Assembly: GCA_017631215.1 (NCBI GenBank)
Contig: JAGBTR010000080.1
Coordinates: 1-6,673, forward strand
DNA length: 6,673 bases
Source of the DNA: Clostridia bacterium
GTDB taxonomy: Bacteria; Bacillota; Clostridia; Oscillospirales; CAG-272
Reading direction: 5' to 3'
In this document: positions 4,129 to 6,673 of the stretch, piece after piece
Layout of the letters: each line of letters opens with the position of its first letter
Position numbering within the stretch: position 1 is the first letter of the stretch
Translations under genes and position numbers: made by a program
The notes under the pieces: generated by a model
The model's input: only the letters and a program-made list of their open reading frames with translations
What the model was told of the DNA's origin: nothing
The model's database searches: none

Positions 4129-5403
4129 ATGAAACGATGGATGCTTTGCGCGGGCGTGCTGGTGCTCGCGCTGATACTGATGCTGTGTGCTGCCGCGTGC
4201 GGTCTCGGCGATGCTACGCCCGATAAAGACGGGACACCCGACGTGGACGATACGCCCTCGACCCCTGACACGCCCTCGTCGCCCTCTACGCCCGATAGCG
4301 GCAAAACGCAAGCGCTTGCGGTTGAAAATTACGACCCGAGCAAGACTTACGCGATGCCCGATTTTCTGTCGATGGATATGACAGAGTACATTACGCTGGG
4401 CCGCTATCGCGGTCTGACGCTGACGATCGATTACAATGCGATCAACGTCACCGATGCAGCGCTGGACGCCAAGATCGACGCGCTGCTGTATGAGCATCAT
4501 CCCGATGCGAAGATCACCGACCGCGCGGTCGCGTGGGGCGATACCGTCGTGACCGACTATGTCGGCACGCTGGACGGCGTGGCCTTTTCCGGCGGCTCGG
4601 CTACCTATCAGACCATTACGCTGAAGGACAATAGCGGCTATATTCCCGGCTTTGCCGAGGGGCTGGTCGGTGCGACGCCCGGTGTCCCCTATGCCGCAGA
4701 CGTGACCTTCCCCGAGGACTATCACGCCCCCGACCTTGCCGGCAAGGCGGTCGTGTTCACCTTTACGGTGCATTATATCGAGGGCACTCCCACGCTGGAC
4801 GATGCCTTCGTGACCGACTACACGGACGGCGAGTACACGAGCGGTGAGGCATACCGCGAGGCGCTCCGTCAGCAGATGGCGGACGATGCTTACGAGACCG
4901 CACTGCATAGCGCACTGTGGGCGGCCATCACCGAGAACGCCGCCGTCAAGCAGTATCACGAGGATGCCGTGATGGCTTATTACAGCAACTATTACAGCTA
5001 TTACAGCTACTACGCTGCGATGTACGGTACGAGCTATGAGAATTTCCTCGCACTTTACGTCGGCGGAACGCCTGCGGATCTGTTTGAGTTCTGCAAGCAG
5101 GCGATCAAGGAGGAGATGGTCTACTACGCCGTCTTTGAGGCGGGCGAGTACACCTATACCGACGAGCAGTACGCGCGTGCGCTGGATCTTTACACCGAGC
5201 AGAATTACGCCGCGCTGGAGGCAGAGATGCTGGCGGCAGGTCGTGAGGAGTTTACCGTCGAGGAGGCGCGCGACTATTTTGACCGCACCTACAAGCAGCA
5301 GATCGGCGCGCAGTGTCTGGAGGAGAGTGCCTTCAACGATCTGATCGCTACGGCGAATATCGTTATCAACGGTGCACCCGAAACGGAGGACAGCGCATCG
5401 TGA
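4129..5403 (+). CDS. Trigger-factor-like FKBP peptidyl-prolyl isomerase lipoprotein
   Basis: This 424-residue protein is probably a membrane-anchored chaperone and proline isomerase acting outside the cytoplasm on exported proteins. Residues 1-23 form a lipoprotein signal (basic MKRW, hydrophobic core) ending in the lipobox A-A-A-C24. A low-complexity Asp/Thr/Pro/Ser linker with repeated TPD/TPS units spans about 28-58. A TF-like lead-in (YITLGRYRGLTL) precedes an FKBP domain at about 130-220, with DYVGTLDG (143-150), GYIPGFAEGLVG (170-181) and FPEDYHA (194-200), all close to cytosolic trigger factor. The rest is helical, like the TF C-terminal arms, and includes a tyrosine-rich stretch (nine Tyr in 284-299). 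The ribosome-docking N-terminal domain of true trigger factor is absent. AAAGGA (4115-4120) is the binding site. No clear promoter was seen between the rpmF terminator and this gene. Confidence 0.88.
   Translation: MKRWMLCAGVLVLALILMLCAAACGLGDATPDKDGTPDVDDTPSTPDTPSSPSTPDSGKTQALAVENYDPSKTYAMPDFLSMDMTEYITLGRYRGLTLTIDYNAINVTDAALDAKIDALLYEHHPDAKITDRAVAWGDTVVTDYVGTLDGVAFSGGSATYQTITLKDNSGYIPGFAEGLVGATPGVPYAADVTFPEDYHAPDLAGKAVVFTFTVHYIEGTPTLDDAFVTDYTDGEYTSGEAYREALRQQMADDAYETALHSALWAAITENAAVKQYHEDAVMAYYSNYYSYYSYYAAMYGTSYENFLALYVGGTPADLFEFCKQAIKEEMVYYAVFEAGEYTYTDEQYARALDLYTEQNYAALEAEMLAAGREEFTVEEARDYFDRTYKQQIGAQCLEESAFNDLIATANIVINGAPETEDSAS
5385..5389 (+). promoter_or_regulatory. Ribosome binding site deciding the alaX GTG start
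   Basis: GGAGG lies inside the end of the lipoprotein gene, 10 bases before GTG at 5400. The GTGA there joins the AlaX start to the lipoprotein stop, pointing to translational coupling. Another in-frame GTG at 5409 is a weaker alternative. Confidence 0.7.
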
Positions 5404-6563
5404 GCAGCGTGACCGAAAAGCTGTACGACAAGGACAGCGAGCTGTTTTGCTTCGAGGCGGTCGTGCTGTCGTGCGAGGCGAGAGAGAAGGGCGGCTATGC
5501 CGTCGTGCTCGACCGCACCGCCTTCTTTCCCGAGAGCGGCGGTCAGTATGCCGATCGCGGCACGCTGGACGGCGTGACCGTGACTGACGTGCGCATCAAG
5601 GACGAGTGCATCACGCATCTCGTCGAGCAGCCGCTTGCCGTCGGTGCGACGGTGCGCGGTGAGATCGATGCCGAGCTGCGCCTTGCCAAGATGCAATGTC
5701 ATACAGGCGAGCATATCATCAGCGGTCTGGCGCACAAGCGCTATGGCTATGAGAACGTCGGCTTCCATCTGGGAAACGGCGAGATGACGATGGATCTTGA
5801 CGGCGAGCTTTCGCCCGAGCAGATCGTCGCGCTGGAGCGCGAGGCCAACGAGGTCGTCTGGAAAAACGCTGTGGTGCGCGCCGAATATCCAGATGCCGAG
5901 ACGCTCCGCACGCTCGAATACCGAAGCAAGCTCGACTTGACGAGCGGTGTCCGCATTGTCACCGTCGAGGGCGTGGATGCCTGCGCCTGCTGTGCGCCCC
6001 ACGTGAAATCGACGGGCGAGATCGGCGTGATCAAGATCGTCGACGCCATTCGCTATAAGGGCGGTATGCGCCTTTGGGTGCTGTGCGGCCGCTGGGCGCT
6101 GGAGGATTATAAGAGCAAGCACGACAATATTCTGACCATCACCCGCCGTCACAGCGTCAAGCCCTGGCAGGTGGTCGAGGTCACCGACAAGCAAAACGAC
6201 GAGCTTTTGAGCGCGCGCGCCGCGCTCTCTGCCGCACGCCGTGAGCTGGCCGAGGTCAAGATTTCTGCCGCCACACCGGACGGGCAGGGCAATCTGCTCT
6301 TTTTCGAGGGCGAGATGGATGCCAACGTCCAGCGCGGTATGGCCGACGGCGGAGCGAATGCCTGCCGCGGCATCTGCGGCGTGTTCTGCGAAACGGAGAA
6401 CGGCTATCGCTATGTCTGCGTCAGCCGCAGTCTGCCGTTGCGTGCACTCGGCAAGCAAATGGGCGAGGATCTTGGCGGTCGCGGCGGCGGCACGGATGCC
6501 ATCATCCAAGGAACGCTTGGTGCAACACGCGAGCAGATTGAAGCTTTTTTTGCTGCACTGTAA
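5400..6563 (+). CDS. alaX: Alanyl-tRNA editing protein, AlaX long form with DHHA1 tail
   Basis: Free-standing AlaX proteins hydrolyse tRNA-Ala mischarged with serine or glycine, backing up AlaRS proofreading in the cytosol. The 387-residue product starts with the AlaRS-type editing region (RTAFFPESGGQYADRGTL). It carries both zinc motifs: HTGEH (H101, H105) and CACCAPH (C197-x3-H201, followed by STGEIG), so the metal site looks intact. The C-terminal part after about 230 resembles DHHA1, ending with GGRGGGTDAIIQGT (359-372). The AlaRS synthetase core is absent, so this is not a broken alaS. The GTG start at 5400 is chosen for its binding site and 4-base overlap with the upstream stop; the frame is open from 5313, but that part overlaps the lipoprotein coding sequence. 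Near its end, seven consecutive T (6545-6551) encode part of E-A-F-F. Confidence 0.9.
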   Translation: MSSVTEKLYDKDSELFCFEAVVLSCEAREKGGYAVVLDRTAFFPESGGQYADRGTLDGVTVTDVRIKDECITHLVEQPLAVGATVRGEIDAELRLAKMQCHTGEHIISGLAHKRYGYENVGFHLGNGEMTMDLDGELSPEQIVALEREANEVVWKNAVVRAEYPDAETLRTLEYRSKLDLTSGVRIVTVEGVDACACCAPHVKSTGEIGVIKIVDAIRYKGGMRLWVLCGRWALEDYKSKHDNILTITRRHSVKPWQVVEVTDKQNDELLSARAALSAARRELAEVKISAATPDGQGNLLFFEGEMDANVQRGMADGGANACRGICGVFCETENGYRYVCVSRSLPLRALGKQMGEDLGGRGGGTDAIIQGTLGATREQIEAFFAAL

Positions 6564-6567
6564 TGAA

Positions 6568-6602
6568 AAAATCCGCAGAGATATTGCGTCTCTGCGGATT
6601 TT
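6568..6602 (+). terminator. Intrinsic terminator after alaX, overlapping the next promoter
   Basis: AAAATCCGCAGAGA (6568-6581) pairs perfectly with TCTCTGCGGATTTT (6589-6602) around the loop TATTGCG. The G/C-rich core followed by TTTTGTGTT makes a good terminator, and the flanking A-run gives it a bidirectional look. It begins 4 bases after the alaX stop. Confidence 0.88.
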
Positions 6603-6612
6603 GTGTTATAAT
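6584..6612 (+). promoter_or_regulatory. Extended -10 promoter for the next gene
   Basis: TATAAT (6607-6612) is preceded by TGT (6604-6606), making an extended -10 element. At a 17-bp spacing the -35 position is TTGCGT (6584-6589), a partial match lying in the terminator's loop. The predicted start is near 6619, giving a leader of about 23 bases. Confidence 0.7.
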
Positions 6613-6641
6613 GAGCGCATCATCCTGTTTGGAGGTTTGGT

Positions 6642-6673
6642 ATGACTAACATTAAGCTGACAAAATCACTGCG
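6642..6673 (+). CDS. Start of an unidentified gene, cut by the window end
   Basis: An ATG at 6642 follows GGAGG (6631-6635) by 6 bases and opens the frame MTNIKLTKSL, with an 11th codon cut at the window edge. A promoter, short leader and good binding site make it a real gene start, but 10 residues are too few to assign a family. Confidence 0.7.
   Translation, partial: MTNIKLTKSL

Noticed and set aside
4210..4302. CRISPR-like or tandem repeat array
   Set aside because: The repetition follows Thr-Pro-Asp/Ser codons in a coding linker, with no regular repeat-spacer unit.
4099..4959. 286-codon open frame on the minus strand opposite the lipoprotein gene
   Set aside because: It runs antisense to a well-supported FKBP lipoprotein, shows no family features and has a basic, low-complexity composition typical of a shadow frame.
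5313..5399. Longer AlaX N-terminus overlapping the lipoprotein gene
   Set aside because: The residues do not resemble AlaX, the ATG lacks a binding site, and GTG at 5400 has GGAGG and a stop-start overlap.
5289..6509. 406-codon open frame on the minus strand opposite alaX
   Set aside because: It has no ribosome binding site and no recognisable motif, and it mirrors the codon pattern of a clear AlaX gene in G+C-rich DNA.

Overview
The window looks like ordinary chromosomal housekeeping DNA from a low-oxygen Firmicute, most likely a gut Clostridia (Oscillospiraceae/Christensenellales-like). The grounds are a G+C-rich coding sequence set against very A/T-rich intergenic DNA, strong AGGAGG-type ribosome binding sites, near-perfect sigma-A promoters with 17-bp spacers, a C_GCAxxG_C_C family redox protein, and the DUF177 (YceD)-rpmF pair next to tmcAL (ylbM). 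The taxon is inferred from gene content and not proven. No mobile element, CRISPR array, tRNA or rRNA was seen, and every complete gene reads through without a frameshift.

Layout, left to right. (1) Bases 1-699, plus strand: the last 28 codons of a FAD-dependent oxidoreductase, then xpt (xanthine phosphoribosyltransferase). (2) Bases 700-845: a convergent gap with a bidirectional terminator and a perfect 30-bp palindrome. (3) Bases 846-2996, minus strand: a C_GCAxxG_C_C family protein, tmcAL (tRNA-Met wobble cytidine acetate ligase) and an uncharacterised 97-residue protein. The first two form an operon behind a consensus promoter; the third has its own strong promoter. (4) Bases 2997-3229: a divergent control region with two back-to-back sigma-A promoters, a palindrome at one predicted start site and a leader hairpin on the other side. 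(5) Bases 3230-4030, plus strand: DUF177 protein and rpmF (ribosomal protein L32), closed by a strong terminator. (6) Bases 4129-6563, plus strand: a secreted lipoprotein built like an extracytoplasmic trigger factor (FKBP domain plus helical chaperone part), overlapping by 4 bases with an AlaX-type alanyl-tRNA editing protein. (7) Bases 6564-6673: a terminator that physically overlaps the promoter of a next gene, of which only the first 10 codons and part of the 11th are present.

Functionally, most of the window serves translation and its quality control: TmcAL modifies elongator tRNA-Met, YceD/L32 serve the large ribosomal subunit, AlaX clears mischarged tRNA-Ala, and the lipoprotein probably folds exported proteins. 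Xpt recycles xanthine into XMP. I do not see a convincing new multi-gene system. The items most worth a second look are the lipoprotein chaperone coupled to AlaX, the 30-bp palindrome, the orphan 97-residue protein, and the RNA/DNA symmetry elements around the yceD-rpmF and C_GCAxxG promoters.
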